This document shows, piece by piece, positions 45,102 through 55,565 of a DNA stretch of 64,000 nucleotides (positions are counted from its first letter, which is position 1; every line of letters starts with the position of its first letter). Source of the stretch: Promethearchaeota archaeon (GTDB lineage Archaea; Asgardarchaeota; Lokiarchaeia; Sigyniarchaeales; SOKP01); contig SHMW01000010.1 in NCBI GenBank assembly GCA_008080735.1, positions 24,976 through 88,975 of the forward strand. The letters are read 5' to 3'. The translations under genes were made by a program, and so were the position numbers. The notes beneath the pieces are model-generated. The model saw only the letters and a program-made list of their open reading frames with translations. It did not search any database and was not told where the DNA came from.

Positions 45102-47111
45102 TTAGATACGGTTTCCCGATTTATAACCCTTTTCAATTGCTTCCAAGGCCGTTTCAGGTTTTCTCGCTGAACCGATTTTTTGTACATCGATGCCTAATTT
45201 CTTAATCGGTTTATAGAGCTGGTCATTGGACCTTACCCCAGTAGCATAATAGACTTTATCCACGTTATCGATAATTTGGTCCACACCTTCCTTATCTTCG
45301 TATTTCACATAGTCATCGCCAATCTCTGTGACATTGACATTTGCCAATTTCTCGACTCCAAGCTTATCAACTTTATCTAACAACACCCATTTTGTTGTTT
45401 TACCCAAAATTGAACCAAATTTAGGGAGTCGCTCGAGAAGGGTAACTTTATTTTTCCCTCGGTATAACATATCCATCGCCACATCACTTTCCAAAGCATC
45501 GTAAAAGGTTAAGAATTTAAACTCTTCACAAGATAATGATCCAAATTCAGCAAGATAGATGGCTAATTCGATTCCTGTAGCACCACCGCCAATTATAACA
45601 TTATTTCTGCCCACGGGAGCATCTTTTGTGAACACATCATTGGCCCAATACACATGGTCTTTATCTATTCCTGGTATCTTTGGTTTAATAGGAATAGATC
45701 CAGTTGCGAGGAACACCGCATCGGGGTTGAATTCTTGAACTGTTTCCAAGGTGACCTCATTATTGAGGTTTACATCTATATTCAATTTATTGATCCAATA
45801 CGTATAATCGTCGATCATTCGCTTGAACTCATTCCTACCGGGTGGAATCCAAATTACATTAATTAACCCACCAATTTTATCTTCTTTCTCAAATATCGTT
45901 ACATCATGCCCTCGCTTTGCTGCGATGCGTGCTGCTTCTAGTCCAGCAGGTCCAGCTCCAATTACCATAATTCTTTTCTTTTCCTCTATGGGATTTAATT
46001 CTCGTCTCTGCTCATCAGCCGCTCTAGCATTTCTTAAACATGTGATTGGTTTCAGGGCAAATACATGATCGAAACATCCTTGATTGCACGCTACACAATG
46101 GATAATAGAATGGAGGTCCCTATCTTTCGCTTTTTGAGGTAGAAACGGGTCCGCAATTAGGGCTCTTCCCATACAAATCGCATCGGCTTTCCCAGCTAGC
46201 AAAGTTTCTTCTGCAACAATCGGGTCATTTATCCGATTGGATGAGAATATGGGAATTTTTACACGCCGTTTGATATTTTCAGCAAGATAGGTATAGGCTC
46301 CTTCTGGAACATCCATAGTTAGTTGCGGTACTTTAGTTTCATGCCATCCACCAGTCACATTAAAATAGTCCAATAAATCGGCTAATTCCTCTGCTACCAC
46401 GCCCTTTTCTTTATAAGTATTACTTCCAGGGACAAAATCATCTCCAGAAATACGATATCCGATAATATAATCATCAACAGCCATTCTCATAAGTTCTATT
46501 GTCTCTTTTGGGAATCGTAAGCGATCTTCTAGATCTCCGCCATATTCATCAGTACGTTTGTTAGTTTTTGGAGAGATAAATTGATCCATTAAATAACCTG
46601 CATTTGCACATATTTCAACCGCATCGAATCCCGCTTTTTTCGCTCGGACAGCCGCATCGGCAAAGGCTTGTTGCTCACGTTTTATATCTTCATGCGTCAT
46701 TTTTCGAGGTGTGGTATTACTGAAATTACTATACACCTCTGACGGTGCGATTGGTTGTTTGCCGATTATTTGTGGAAATGCATATGCCCCACCATGATAT
46801 AATTGACAGCAAACTTTGACGTCGTCTCGTGCACTGTGAACCGCTTCAGTAAACTCTTGTAATCCGGGAATAAATTTATCATCATCTACAGCAATCATCG
46901 ATGGCAATCCCTTTCCATAGATGTCTACATAGCACCCACCGATAATGAGCATTCCAGCTCCACCTCTAGCACGTTCTACATAAAAATCTATGAGTCTGTC
47001 GGTGATAGCTCCCTGGTCCGCCAATCCTAAATGCATTGCCGGCATAATGATTCGATTCGAAATTTCAGTGGTTCTAATTTTAAACGGAGTAAATAGTTTA
47101 AAGAACTTCAT
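45102..47111 (-). CDS. 2,4-dienoyl-CoA/enoate reductase family oxidoreductase
   Basis: 669 residues, full length for the family. The N-terminal 360 residues form an old-yellow-enzyme FMN barrel (I-M-P-A-M-H-L-G, C-Q-L-Y-H-G-G, I-C-A-N-A-G-Y-L-M-D-Q-F-I-S-P). Then comes a 4Fe-4S cluster (C-V-A-C-N-Q-G-C … C-L-R-N) and a FAD/NAD(P)H part (V-I-G-A-G-P-A-G-L-E-A, N-V-I-I-G-G-G-A-T-G-I-E). It reduces an enoate or dienoyl-CoA with NAD(P)H, plausible in amino-acid or fatty-acid fermentation. Confidence 0.92.
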   Translation of the reverse strand: MKFFKLFTPFKIRTTEISNRIIMPAMHLGLADQGAITDRLIDFYVERARGGAGMLIIGGCYVDIYGKGLPSMIAVDDDKFIPGLQEFTEAVHSARDDVKVCCQLYHGGAYAFPQIIGKQPIAPSEVYSNFSNTTPRKMTHEDIKREQQAFADAAVRAKKAGFDAVEICANAGYLMDQFISPKTNKRTDEYGGDLEDRLRFPKETIELMRMAVDDYIIGYRISGDDFVPGSNTYKEKGVVAEELADLLDYFNVTGGWHETKVPQLTMDVPEGAYTYLAENIKRRVKIPIFSSNRINDPIVAEETLLAGKADAICMGRALIADPFLPQKAKDRDLHSIIHCVACNQGCFDHVFALKPITCLRNARAADEQRRELNPIEEKKRIMVIGAGPAGLEAARIAAKRGHDVTIFEKEDKIGGLINVIWIPPGRNEFKRMIDDYTYWINKLNIDVNLNNEVTLETVQEFNPDAVFLATGSIPIKPKIPGIDKDHVYWANDVFTKDAPVGRNNVIIGGGATGIELAIYLAEFGSLSCEEFKFLTFYDALESDVAMDMLYRGKNKVTLLERLPKFGSILGKTTKWVLLDKVDKLGVEKLANVNVTEIGDDYVKYEDKEGVDQIIDNVDKVYYATGVRSNDQLYKPIKKLGIDVQKIGSARKPETALEAIEKGYKSGNRI

Positions 47112-47335
47112 TTATTTTTCCTCTAAATTTTGTTTTATACTAATAATTAAACTATAATCTTTGAAATATATAATTTTATAATTTTGAAAAAATGAATTTT
47201 CATTCTTGAAGATTTCAGAAATTTTTATTTTAACTTTTTTATTTATATAATCTGAGATTGGAGTTATCATACTTTTTACTTAATTATGATAGGATAGTCA
47301 CTTAAAATTCTAATATAAGAAAAAATCGTTAAGAA

Positions 47336-48124
47336 CTAGCGAAAATAAGAATCTACACCCTTATCCTTCTGATATTCTTTCATAAAATGATTGGCTTGCT
47401 CCTTAAACTTATCGAGCATATCTTCCATCTCCTCGATTTTTTTGTCAAGCTCAGAGTAATCCATATCTATATGAAAGTAGTCCTTTATAATGGTGACTAG
47501 AGATTTTGAGGCTTTAGGATCGAGATTTATCATTCTGAGTGGTAAGGTTTCAGCTAAGAGGCAAATTCCTGATGCAAAATTATTTTTCCCCGCCCATGCG
47601 GGTAAAATCCCGTTTGCTCCCGCTATAACACCGCTTTCCATTAGTTCTGTATGCTCAAATTCTAAAAAACTCTCGGCAAGAGACTTATCTGTACCAGACA
47701 CGAATACTGTCGGCACTTCTTTGTCAGTAGATTTATCGGACACCATTGCCCCCGCACTTAAATACATTCGAATATTCCCCTCAGTTAATTTATCCATTTG
47801 TTCACAAAACTGCTTTGAAAATTCAAATACTCCTTCTGGTGATTGTGGTTGGTAATCTCCTGTTAGGACAAAGATATCTCCCTCTTCCCGTGCTTTATAG
47901 TATAATTTGGCGGTGGGGATATCTAATGCACCTTTTTCAACAGAACTTTTGGGAGGGAAATCAAAATATTGAATTTCATAGACTAACTCCGCGTCTATTG
48001 AATCTTTAATGGAACTTATTGCCAATTTACCAACTAAGGCGATACCTGGCCAGCCTATTAATACTGTAGGATTATTTAGCTGCTCTGGGTCAATTTCACG
48101 TTTCTTGTCGAAAAATATATACAT
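47336..48124 (-). CDS. PAC2-family protein (proteasome assembly chaperone-like)
   Basis: 262 residues. The start V-L-I-G-W-P-G-I-A-L-V-G-K-L-A and the block L-T-G-D-Y-Q-P-Q-S-P-E-G-V-F-E-F are typical of the archaeal PAC2 family, related to the eukaryotic proteasome assembly chaperone PAC2. A G-A-N-G-I-L-P-A-W-A-G segment and a C-terminal coiled-coil helix follow. No proteasome gene is adjacent, so the role is family-based. Confidence 0.88.
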   Translation of the reverse strand: MYIFFDKKREIDPEQLNNPTVLIGWPGIALVGKLAISSIKDSIDAELVYEIQYFDFPPKSSVEKGALDIPTAKLYYKAREEGDIFVLTGDYQPQSPEGVFEFSKQFCEQMDKLTEGNIRMYLSAGAMVSDKSTDKEVPTVFVSGTDKSLAESFLEFEHTELMESGVIAGANGILPAWAGKNNFASGICLLAETLPLRMINLDPKASKSLVTIIKDYFHIDMDYSELDKKIEEMEDMLDKFKEQANHFMKEYQKDKGVDSYFR

Positions 48125-48263
48125 ATTAATTCTAATTTAACCTTCTAATTTAATTTTTTTTCTATTGCGTATATTATCTTCGAAATATTTTTCAGAATTT
48201 CTCTAATTTACTAAATTCGGAAAAAAATGAAAGTATAATAAAAATAATAATAGATTTAAAACA

Positions 48264-49274
48264 TTATTCAAATCGAAGAGATCTACCGCAATTTGGACAT
48301 TCATCGATAATTTCTTTAATTCTTTCTCCGCAGTAAGGACAGAACATACCTTCTTTAAGTTGGAATGGCTTAGATGATCGTGCTTTCGCTTTCCACCCGG
48401 AAGGCTCAGGAATTCCAGTAATTATTCCTTTTTCTTTAAGATTAAGTGCAAATAATGGAGTTAATAGGCACAACATAAGGGGTGTTAATAATATATTGAC
48501 CAACTGATAACTGAGGCTATAGAATAAGAGCATAAAATAATTTCTCGTTGCCGGATTTAACCAACTAATATAGGTCGCATTATTCACAGGCCAAATTATA
48601 TCTAAGAGTAATGTATAGGGGAAATTAATCATCGCTGTGATAATTAAACTTAATACCGCAATTCCAATAATTTGTAAAAAAGAGCCTTTCGCAATCGATC
48701 TCGCGTTTGAAATTGAGTTATCAAATTCATCTGCACTATAAGTGAATATAGAGAATATAAAATAGCCAAAAATAAGGATTCCGGGGATTAGTAAAAATAT
48801 AAGCCCAAAAGGAAATCCAATTCCTAAAATAAGGATGACGAGGAGAAGGTTAAAATTTACTCTATCTTTCATAGTTTCCCATAGATCAACATCCCGATTC
48901 AGATACATTTGGTAAAGGTAGTAACCAACTAAACAAAAGCCAAAGATCGTAAAGATATTATCAATTAGAAGCTGAAATATCATATTGCCAATAAATAAGG
49001 CGAAATATTGAATTAAAATATCATAATTTTCTTGTGAAGGCATTTCGCCCGTTTCTATAATCTGGTCCAAAATTGTATTTGCTTGTCCACTTAGCAAACT
49101 TTCTTGATAAAGGAGATCGGGTAAAAGAAAGGTGGTGAGAATAATCGGGATAATCGAAAGGAGAAATAAGGGTATAATTACCTTAGCATATGAATTTTTG
49201 AAAAAGGTTAAACCATCCAAAAAAATATCAAGAAATCGTCTATTTGATCCTCCCTGAGTATTATAAAAAGCCAT
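48264..49274 (-). CDS. Polytopic membrane protein with C-terminal zinc ribbon
   Basis: 336 residues. About six membrane helices (first around residues 32-52; L-L-V-I-L-I-L-G-I-G-F-P-F-G-L near 145; a YciC/DUF4013-like arrangement), then a cytosolic tail ending in a zinc ribbon, F-C-P-Y-C-G-E-R-I … E-C-P-N-C-G-R-S. Function unknown. It is divergent from the DUF2070 gene. Confidence 0.75.
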   Translation of the reverse strand: MAFYNTQGGSNRRFLDIFLDGLTFFKNSYAKVIIPLFLLSIIPIILTTFLLPDLLYQESLLSGQANTILDQIIETGEMPSQENYDILIQYFALFIGNMIFQLLIDNIFTIFGFCLVGYYLYQMYLNRDVDLWETMKDRVNFNLLLVILILGIGFPFGLIFLLIPGILIFGYFIFSIFTYSADEFDNSISNARSIAKGSFLQIIGIAVLSLIITAMINFPYTLLLDIIWPVNNATYISWLNPATRNYFMLLFYSLSYQLVNILLTPLMLCLLTPLFALNLKEKGIITGIPEPSGWKAKARSSKPFQLKEGMFCPYCGERIKEIIDECPNCGRSLRFE

Positions 49275-49392
49275 ATACTTAATTGTTATTTTTCAGTAAA
49301 TTTTAACTTTTTTTATTTTTTCCCAAATATAAAAGCAGTGATTTTATATTCTGGAATAATTTTAAAAGAGTAATAATTTTTAATTCTAATAG

Positions 49393-51315
49393 ATGCAAGG
49401 AGAGATAGGAGTATCAAATCGGAAAGCACCATCGTTTTTTTCTTATTTCGACCTATTAACTAATAGGGTTGTCATATACCTTGGATTAATAATCGTTCCT
49501 CTTTTGATAAGTATTGTATCAACTGTATTCAACCAATTGTACTTTGGAAGCTTTAATTTTATGGTTGCTTTAGATTATTTTTTTCAGATTTTTATAATTT
49601 TTTTTCTTAGCGAAACAATAACAATAGTTATATCCCTCGTTTATTCAAAAAAGGCTCCAATCCTTAAACTGCCTCCCCAAGGTTGGTCATTCCAATTGAA
49701 CGAGATTTTTAACTTAATTATCGGGATAATATACATTTCAGGTCATTTTTTAAGTTGGATATTAGGAAACATTACTTTTCAAGAAATATTTTTTATCTTA
49801 GGAATAATAGTTGCCTATATTGTGGCATTTGTGATTTATTTTTCTTTCACCACTGTCGGACAACCTGGTTTTTTTATACTTTCATTGTCCCAACCCGTTA
49901 TCGGGATAGTTTTGTATAGTATTTTTACCGCACAGTTTTCTGTAGATTTCTTTATAAAAGCGATTGTTTTTTGTTGTTCTTGTGCGCTTATTTTTACGAT
50001 ACCATATGCAAAAGGGTTATTCCAAGTAAGTAACATCTATAAAGAGGCCACTGGGCTTGGAGGATATAAATTTATACGTTCTTTCGTGTTATCGATGCTG
50101 ACAGAAGGAAATGATTACCAAATCGAAGAACTTTTTGATGAGGTGGGGCATAAAGCAAATATTAAGGTCCAATATCTTTTCATTAAATCCCAAAAATCGG
50201 ATAAAATTAAGGGATTGTTTGTTATTCCAGATGTGCATTTTGGGCCTTTCAAAACCTGTGGGTCTTCAGATTTGCCTGAACTGATATATAAAACGCTGGA
50301 ACGTATTCCCGGTGCAACAGTATACCATACTACCAACGACCATTCGAAAAACTTAACCAAACAATTAGAGGTAGAAAAAATAACAAAACAGATAACCCAA
50401 GACGTGAAAAAAGTTGAAAACATTTCTCAAAGTGTATGGGTTAGATATATCGGAGGATTTTCCAGGGATCTCGATAATACAGCAAAGATTCTAGGATTAA
50501 GGATCAATCAAGTTCCCATAGTAATTCTAACCAGACATCCCTTACCTTCTGATGATATTCAGTCCGAAATAGGAGCCAAAATACAAAAAGAAACGAGAGA
50601 CATGGGGTATGATGATATAATTGTTATCGATGCTCATAATTCCATAATTGGAGATGAAGTTCTGATAAAAGATGGGAGTAATGAAGCCAAAGACTTAATT
50701 AATGCTACAAAGAATTTATTACTTAAATTCAAGGAATATCCAAATGACAATGATGATACTGAAATGTTGTATGGGGTTGCAAGAGATCGGATGTTAGAAT
50801 ATAGAGAAGAAGACGGAATTGGATATGGGGGAATAATTCTGCATTTATTTCAGAATCAAAAAACTAAGCAAAAAACAGCACTTATCCATTTTGACGCAAA
50901 TAATGCGTATTCTGATATACGCTCGTATATTTTAAATATGCTTCAGAATATAGGCATTGAAAAAGGAGAAATAACCACATCAGATTCCCATACTGTCGCA
51001 CGGAAATTTACCAGTAGAGGCTATTCTCCTCTTGGGGATAAAATTAAAGTGAATGAAATCTTGAAAAAAGTCCAGAATCTTATTAGGAAAGCAGAGGAGA
51101 ATCTAGAACCCGTAGAATTCCTCTATAAACGTTCTATAATTGAAGATATAAAGATATGGGGCGAACCGAAGTATTTCGATGTTGTAATGAATACTTTGAA
51201 GGAAGCAATAAAGGTGACTCAGAGATTATTGGGATTAAGCTTGATTGCTCCCACTTTCTTTTCCTTAATTTTGTTGCTTTTTTACTATAACATCAATATT
51301 ACAGATATTATCTGA
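49393..51315 (+). CDS. DUF2070 archaeal membrane protein
   Basis: 640 residues. About seven hydrophobic helices in the first 210 residues and one near the C-terminus (about 615-635) enclose a large soluble domain. The conserved P-D-V-H-F-G-P-F-K-T-C-G-S-S-D-L-P, D-A-H-N-S and D-S-H-T-V-A-R-K motifs identify DUF2070, an archaeal family suggested to be related to ceramidase-like lipid hydrolases through its metal-binding histidines. Its actual substrate is unknown. Confidence 0.87.
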   Translation: MQGEIGVSNRKAPSFFSYFDLLTNRVVIYLGLIIVPLLISIVSTVFNQLYFGSFNFMVALDYFFQIFIIFFLSETITIVISLVYSKKAPILKLPPQGWSFQLNEIFNLIIGIIYISGHFLSWILGNITFQEIFFILGIIVAYIVAFVIYFSFTTVGQPGFFILSLSQPVIGIVLYSIFTAQFSVDFFIKAIVFCCSCALIFTIPYAKGLFQVSNIYKEATGLGGYKFIRSFVLSMLTEGNDYQIEELFDEVGHKANIKVQYLFIKSQKSDKIKGLFVIPDVHFGPFKTCGSSDLPELIYKTLERIPGATVYHTTNDHSKNLTKQLEVEKITKQITQDVKKVENISQSVWVRYIGGFSRDLDNTAKILGLRINQVPIVILTRHPLPSDDIQSEIGAKIQKETRDMGYDDIIVIDAHNSIIGDEVLIKDGSNEAKDLINATKNLLLKFKEYPNDNDDTEMLYGVARDRMLEYREEDGIGYGGIILHLFQNQKTKQKTALIHFDANNAYSDIRSYILNMLQNIGIEKGEITTSDSHTVARKFTSRGYSPLGDKIKVNEILKKVQNLIRKAEENLEPVEFLYKRSIIEDIKIWGEPKYFDVVMNTLKEAIKVTQRLLGLSLIAPTFFSLILLLFYYNINITDII

Positions 51316-51491
51316 TATAACGGCAAAAACCACAGAATTTTAGGATTTTAATACTAATACCCACCCAAATTTTTAAATAGAAGATTTCCATAATATTTTA
51401 TATTCCAAGTTCTTAGTAATATATGTGAATTACTAAGGGAGAGCGGTGAAATAATATTAGTTTAGATGCCTTATCTTTTCTAAACGGCTTT

Positions 51492-52178
51492 TTGAGTTTG
51501 ATATTTGTCATTATCAGTATCCTTGTGGGGGTTATGCTGATCTATTCATATTTTAAAAGAGAAGAGATATTTTTAGTACTAGTTGGAATAAGCATAATCG
51601 GAATTGTGAGTCCTTGGATGCCAAGTAGCATCTCTTTTCTCGTGGCCCTATTTAATGATGGGATGGGAATTCCAGAGACATTATATTATATTATAGGAAA
51701 TGTAAGTGGTCCAATCTTTATTTTTATTTGGTTAGTTGCCTTTACTGAATTTTACTATCAAAAATATAGAAAATTTGTTTTAATCGCTTCTGTTGTTTAT
51801 GGAATTTTCTTTGAAATTGTGTTTTTTGTGTTATTGATATTAGATCCAACAAATATAGGGAATTTTTATCCCCCTGTGGATGTTGAGTTTACTGGAATTT
51901 ATTTGGTATTGGCTATTTCGATAATAATGATTTTTTTTATTACAGGCATTATTTTTTCCTATGGTTCAATTAATACTGATGACCCAGAATTACGACTGAA
52001 AGGATTTTTTCTTATGGCAGCATTCATCTCATATCTTTTAGGTGCCTTTTTAGATGCTGCGGTTCAACAAAATTATATATATTTAATCGTGACCAGAGGT
52101 ATTTTAATATCTGGAGCGATTGAATGGCTCTTTGGCTTTATAACACCTAAATGGCTCAAAGATATGATATTAGATTGA
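51492..52178 (+). CDS. Seven-helix membrane protein, paralogue 1
   Basis: 228 residues as annotated, with seven predicted membrane helices and an inter-helix motif G-I-V-S-P-W-M-P-S-S-I-S-F. It is clearly homologous to 54192-54908. The in-frame bases upstream of TTG 51492 encode L-D-A-L-S-F-L-N-G-F, matching the start of the paralogue (M-D-A-F-T-I-L-N-G-T), but the first codon there is TTA. The true start is therefore probably upstream at a non-standard codon, bounded by an in-frame TGA near 51446. Confidence 0.7.
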   Translation: MSLIFVIISILVGVMLIYSYFKREEIFLVLVGISIIGIVSPWMPSSISFLVALFNDGMGIPETLYYIIGNVSGPIFIFIWLVAFTEFYYQKYRKFVLIASVVYGIFFEIVFFVLLILDPTNIGNFYPPVDVEFTGIYLVLAISIIMIFFITGIIFSYGSINTDDPELRLKGFFLMAAFISYLLGAFLDAAVQQNYIYLIVTRGILISGAIEWLFGFITPKWLKDMILD

Positions 52179-52424
52179 TATATATACAAATAAAAATCTA
52201 AGCTATTTTCCAGATTTTTTAATAACTCCGCTTAGATCCTTCAGTCTTTACTTTCTTTTTTTAACTATCGCGAATTACAAGTGGGTTTTTAGACATATGT
52301 GTCCTACGAAAAATATCTAAAAATTTAAAATTTCCTTCGAGCAAAAAGAATAAACCTTTAGATTTACTTACTCTTTCTATATTCAATATCTTTTACTTAA
52401 AATTAGAATAAAATTGATAATATA

Positions 52425-53924
52425 ATGGCTCATAGCTCAAAAGAAATTTCTGAATCAGATTTTGTACCTTTAAAAGAAAAACTTGCCTATTCTTTTGCAA
52501 ACATGCCGGGTACTTTTTACGGCTCTGTGATGGGACTGATACAATCGTTCTATTATGCATGGATGGGACTCCAAAATAGTTGGATTATCGTTGGTCAAAT
52601 CATATATGCTATTTGGAATGTGGTAAATGATCCCTTTTTCGGAAATATAATAAATAACACAAGATATTTTAATAAACGCCGAGGAGAGTATCAAAGATAT
52701 ATACCATATATAAAATATGGCGCGCCTTTGTTTAGTATCGCATTTGCGTTAGTTTTTTTCCCTCCTGATATTTTACGCGGAGATCCTTCACTGGGTGTCC
52801 AAATTTGGTTATTTATATGGTATTTAGTAAGCCAACTTGCGTATGATACTTTATTTACAATAGTACTATGCGCTCATGTCGCTCTCCTCCCTCAAATGAC
52901 TCTAAATCAACGAGAAAGGGAAAAAATACAAATTCTCTCCACTGTTTTTACATTACCTGGTGTGTTAATCGGTTTCATTCTTCCCTTAGTCTTTTTAGCC
53001 AATCCAACGGTAGAATCGATAGGAATGTTCCAAATTTTGGTCATTGGGATTGCTCTCTTTGGTTTAATTCCCTATATACTCTTGTCCTATGTAGTACCAG
53101 AACATTCCGAGCATATTCCTCAAGAATCTACGCCATTAATTGAGAATCTTAAATTAGCTTTTAAAAATAAATCATATGTAATCTATCTTGTGTATGATGG
53201 GGTTAGTGTGTACTTGGTAAATGTAAGCATGGCGACTCTTCCCTTTTTCCTTACTTGGGTGCTTGCTCCAATGACCACATCCGAATTAGATATGATTCTC
53301 TTTTGGATCCCTCCATTAATATGTTTAATCGCGGGTTCTTATATTCACTTAAAACTGGCCGATAAATATTCCATTAAATTAGCTCTAAGCTTTTATCAAG
53401 GGGTGATTGCAATTGGTTATTTTCTCTCATTTGCGTTAGCATTTACAGGAGAGTGGTATTTATTGTGTATAGGGTTTTCAATAGTATTTTTGGCATTTCC
53501 AGGGGATTTTATCCTTCATAATCCTATGCGCGCTGATACGATTGATTACGATTTCTGGAAAATTTCGGGAGAACGCAGAGAGGGGTTATATGCGGGTATA
53601 GGTCCCTTAATAAGTAAACCGATGATAAGTGTCGCCCTTGCGACTCCTACAACATTAATGACAGCATTCGGACTTATTTATATTGGTGGTAGCTTGCAAC
53701 CTACTCTGGGTCAATTCAATGCTTTTCTAGGGGTGAATATAGCCATGGGATTAATACCTGGGATAGTTGCGTTGATAGGCTTCGTGATATGGGTAATCGC
53801 ATATCCATTAACTGGTGAGGTGATTGATGAAATGAAAAGCGCACTGGTGAAAATCCATGAGGAGAGACGATCGGAATATTTGAAAGAATTAGGAAAACAA
53901 GAGACCAAAAAAACAGATAAATAA
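52425..53924 (+). CDS. GPH-type sugar:cation symporter (MFS_2)
   Basis: 499 residues, twelve helices. K-E-K-L-A-Y-S-F-A-N-M-P at the start, then W-N-V-V-N-D-P-F-F-G helix 2 and the R-G-E-Y-Q-R-Y-I-P loop match the MelB/GPH family of glycoside or hexuronide symporters. The C-terminus is cytosolic and charged. It lies between the two paralogous seven-helix membrane proteins, so the three may act together. Confidence 0.88.
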   Translation: MAHSSKEISESDFVPLKEKLAYSFANMPGTFYGSVMGLIQSFYYAWMGLQNSWIIVGQIIYAIWNVVNDPFFGNIINNTRYFNKRRGEYQRYIPYIKYGAPLFSIAFALVFFPPDILRGDPSLGVQIWLFIWYLVSQLAYDTLFTIVLCAHVALLPQMTLNQREREKIQILSTVFTLPGVLIGFILPLVFLANPTVESIGMFQILVIGIALFGLIPYILLSYVVPEHSEHIPQESTPLIENLKLAFKNKSYVIYLVYDGVSVYLVNVSMATLPFFLTWVLAPMTTSELDMILFWIPPLICLIAGSYIHLKLADKYSIKLALSFYQGVIAIGYFLSFALAFTGEWYLLCIGFSIVFLAFPGDFILHNPMRADTIDYDFWKISGERREGLYAGIGPLISKPMISVALATPTTLMTAFGLIYIGGSLQPTLGQFNAFLGVNIAMGLIPGIVALIGFVIWVIAYPLTGEVIDEMKSALVKIHEERRSEYLKELGKQETKKTDK

Positions 53925-54191
53925 TACACGAGAATATATTCTTTCTCCTTAATCTTTTCGTTTTTTTATTTTTTATATTTTGAAATTATCTTAATTATAA
54001 GATACAAAAATAGTTCTTAGACCCTTCTTATAATAAAAAAATGAGTGTATAAATCGTATAAACATTCAGATTAATGTAGCAGAGAGTAAAGGTTTAAATA
54101 CAAGAGTTCTATCATAATAACTAAAAACTTTATCAAAAGAATATCAAAAATAATATCATATTGAATATTTTTTTTTCGGAGAATAGACAAA

Positions 54192-54908
54192 ATGGATGCG
54201 TTCACAATATTAAACGGAACTTTAAGCATAATTTATGTATCTATTTCGATTTTAGTGGGACTCACTATGATTTTGAGCTATAGAAAACATAAAGAAAAAT
54301 TACTGATTTTAGTGGGACTCACGTGGATTGGGATTGTGAGCCCTTGGTATCCAAGCAGTATCTCTTTCATCGTTGCTTTTTTCAATAATGGGGAAGGAAT
54401 TCCAGAGGTAGCCTATTATTTGATTGGAAACATCGCAGGACCCGTCTTTATTTTTATCTGGTTAGTAGCTTTTACCGAATTCTTTTTTCAGAGTTATCGA
54501 AAATTAATTCTAGGCGGGAGTATAGTATACGGAATCGTGTGGGAGATCTTGTTTATTTGGTTATTACTTCAAGGACCCGGAACCATCGCAGATTTTTTCC
54601 CGCCGATTGATGTGGATTATAAGGGATTTTATTTAGTATTGGCGCTTTCTGTTATCGCAATTGTATCCTCTACAGGAATTTATTTTTCCTATCGATCCAT
54701 CAAAACAGATAAACGGAAAACGAGAATAAAAGGATATTTTCTACTGGCAGCATTCATCTCTTACACGGTTGGCGCGATTCTGGATGCCGCAATACCCCAA
54801 GATTATATATATCTCATTCCAACTAGACTCATTTTGATATCGAGCGCCATTTTTTGGTATTTTGGTTTTATTATGCCAGAATTCGTAGAGAGACGACTGG
54901 AAGAATAA
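54192..54908 (+). CDS. Seven-helix membrane protein, paralogue 2
   Basis: 238 residues with a clear ATG at 54192 preceded by TCGGAGAA. Seven predicted helices; shares G-I-V-S-P-W-Y-P-S-S-I-S-F, G-P-V-F-I-F-I-W-L-V-A-F-T-E-F and the cluster F-I-S-Y-x-x-G-A-x-L-D-A-A with paralogue 1. No known receptor or rhodopsin motif (no retinal-type lysine context was recognised). Function unknown. Confidence 0.75.
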   Translation: MDAFTILNGTLSIIYVSISILVGLTMILSYRKHKEKLLILVGLTWIGIVSPWYPSSISFIVAFFNNGEGIPEVAYYLIGNIAGPVFIFIWLVAFTEFFFQSYRKLILGGSIVYGIVWEILFIWLLLQGPGTIADFFPPIDVDYKGFYLVLALSVIAIVSSTGIYFSYRSIKTDKRKTRIKGYFLLAAFISYTVGAILDAAIPQDYIYLIPTRLILISSAIFWYFGFIMPEFVERRLEE

Positions 54909-55031
54909 CAATCGTTGCTACCACTTTAAAAATCGTGAAATAGTATACAAATATCACCAAGGTATTACTCTTTTTTTTTATCTGGGAATATAATTTCTTT
55001 TTTAACCAACTATTTGAATTTTGAAACTATT

Positions 55032-55565
55032 ATGTTATTAAGATCAACTATTCAAGACGAAACCATTAAGGTTTCAATTATCGGGTTCCCTGCGGTCGGG
55101 AAAACAACTATGACTAAAATGTTAGCTCAAAAGGAGACCACCAAGAAGTATGTGCCTACCGCAGGATTTGATTTAAAGACCGTTAAATTTGGTCCATATA
55201 AATTAAAGATCTGGGATTTTGGAGGTCAAAAAAATTATTTGAAAAAGTATTTAGAGGATTTTGTCGTAGGTTCTGATTTGATCTTTATCGTGACCGATTC
55301 AACTCCGAAAAATGTATTAAATTCCCGCCAACTCATCGATTATGCAAAAGAGATCATGGAAGAAGAGTGTCCCATTATTGCCATTGCAAATAAGCAAGAT
55401 CTCTGTAAAAAAGATGGAAGGATGAATCATAATCGAGTGGCAGACCTACTTCATACAAAAACTATTGGACTCACCGCGATCGATTCTGATGAGCGTATAC
55501 GACTCATGAAAACAATAGAAAATGAATTGGAACAAGTATTAGAACGGAGGAACAGAAAAGAATGA
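55032..55565 (+). CDS. Arf-like small GTPase
   Basis: 177 residues. G1 is G-F-P-A-V-G-K-T (18-25), a switch I threonine at T43, G3 W-D-F-G-G-Q (61-66, with catalytic-type Gln66), G4 N-K-Q-D (120-123) and a G5-like T-A-I (148-150). W-D-x-G-G-Q is the Arf/Arl/Sar-type G3. There is no N-terminal myristoylation glycine or C-terminal CaaX box, so membrane attachment is not evident. ATG 55032 is preferred to a TTG six codons upstream. Its stop overlaps the next gene's start (ATGA), so the two are co-translated. Confidence 0.93.
   Translation: MLLRSTIQDETIKVSIIGFPAVGKTTMTKMLAQKETTKKYVPTAGFDLKTVKFGPYKLKIWDFGGQKNYLKKYLEDFVVGSDLIFIVTDSTPKNVLNSRQLIDYAKEIMEEECPIIAIANKQDLCKKDGRMNHNRVADLLHTKTIGLTAIDSDERIRLMKTIENELEQVLERRNRKE

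Noticed and set aside
51492..54908. Seven-helix proteins as rhodopsins
   Set aside because: Seven helices are predicted, but I could not see the lysine in the last helix with a rhodopsin-like context.
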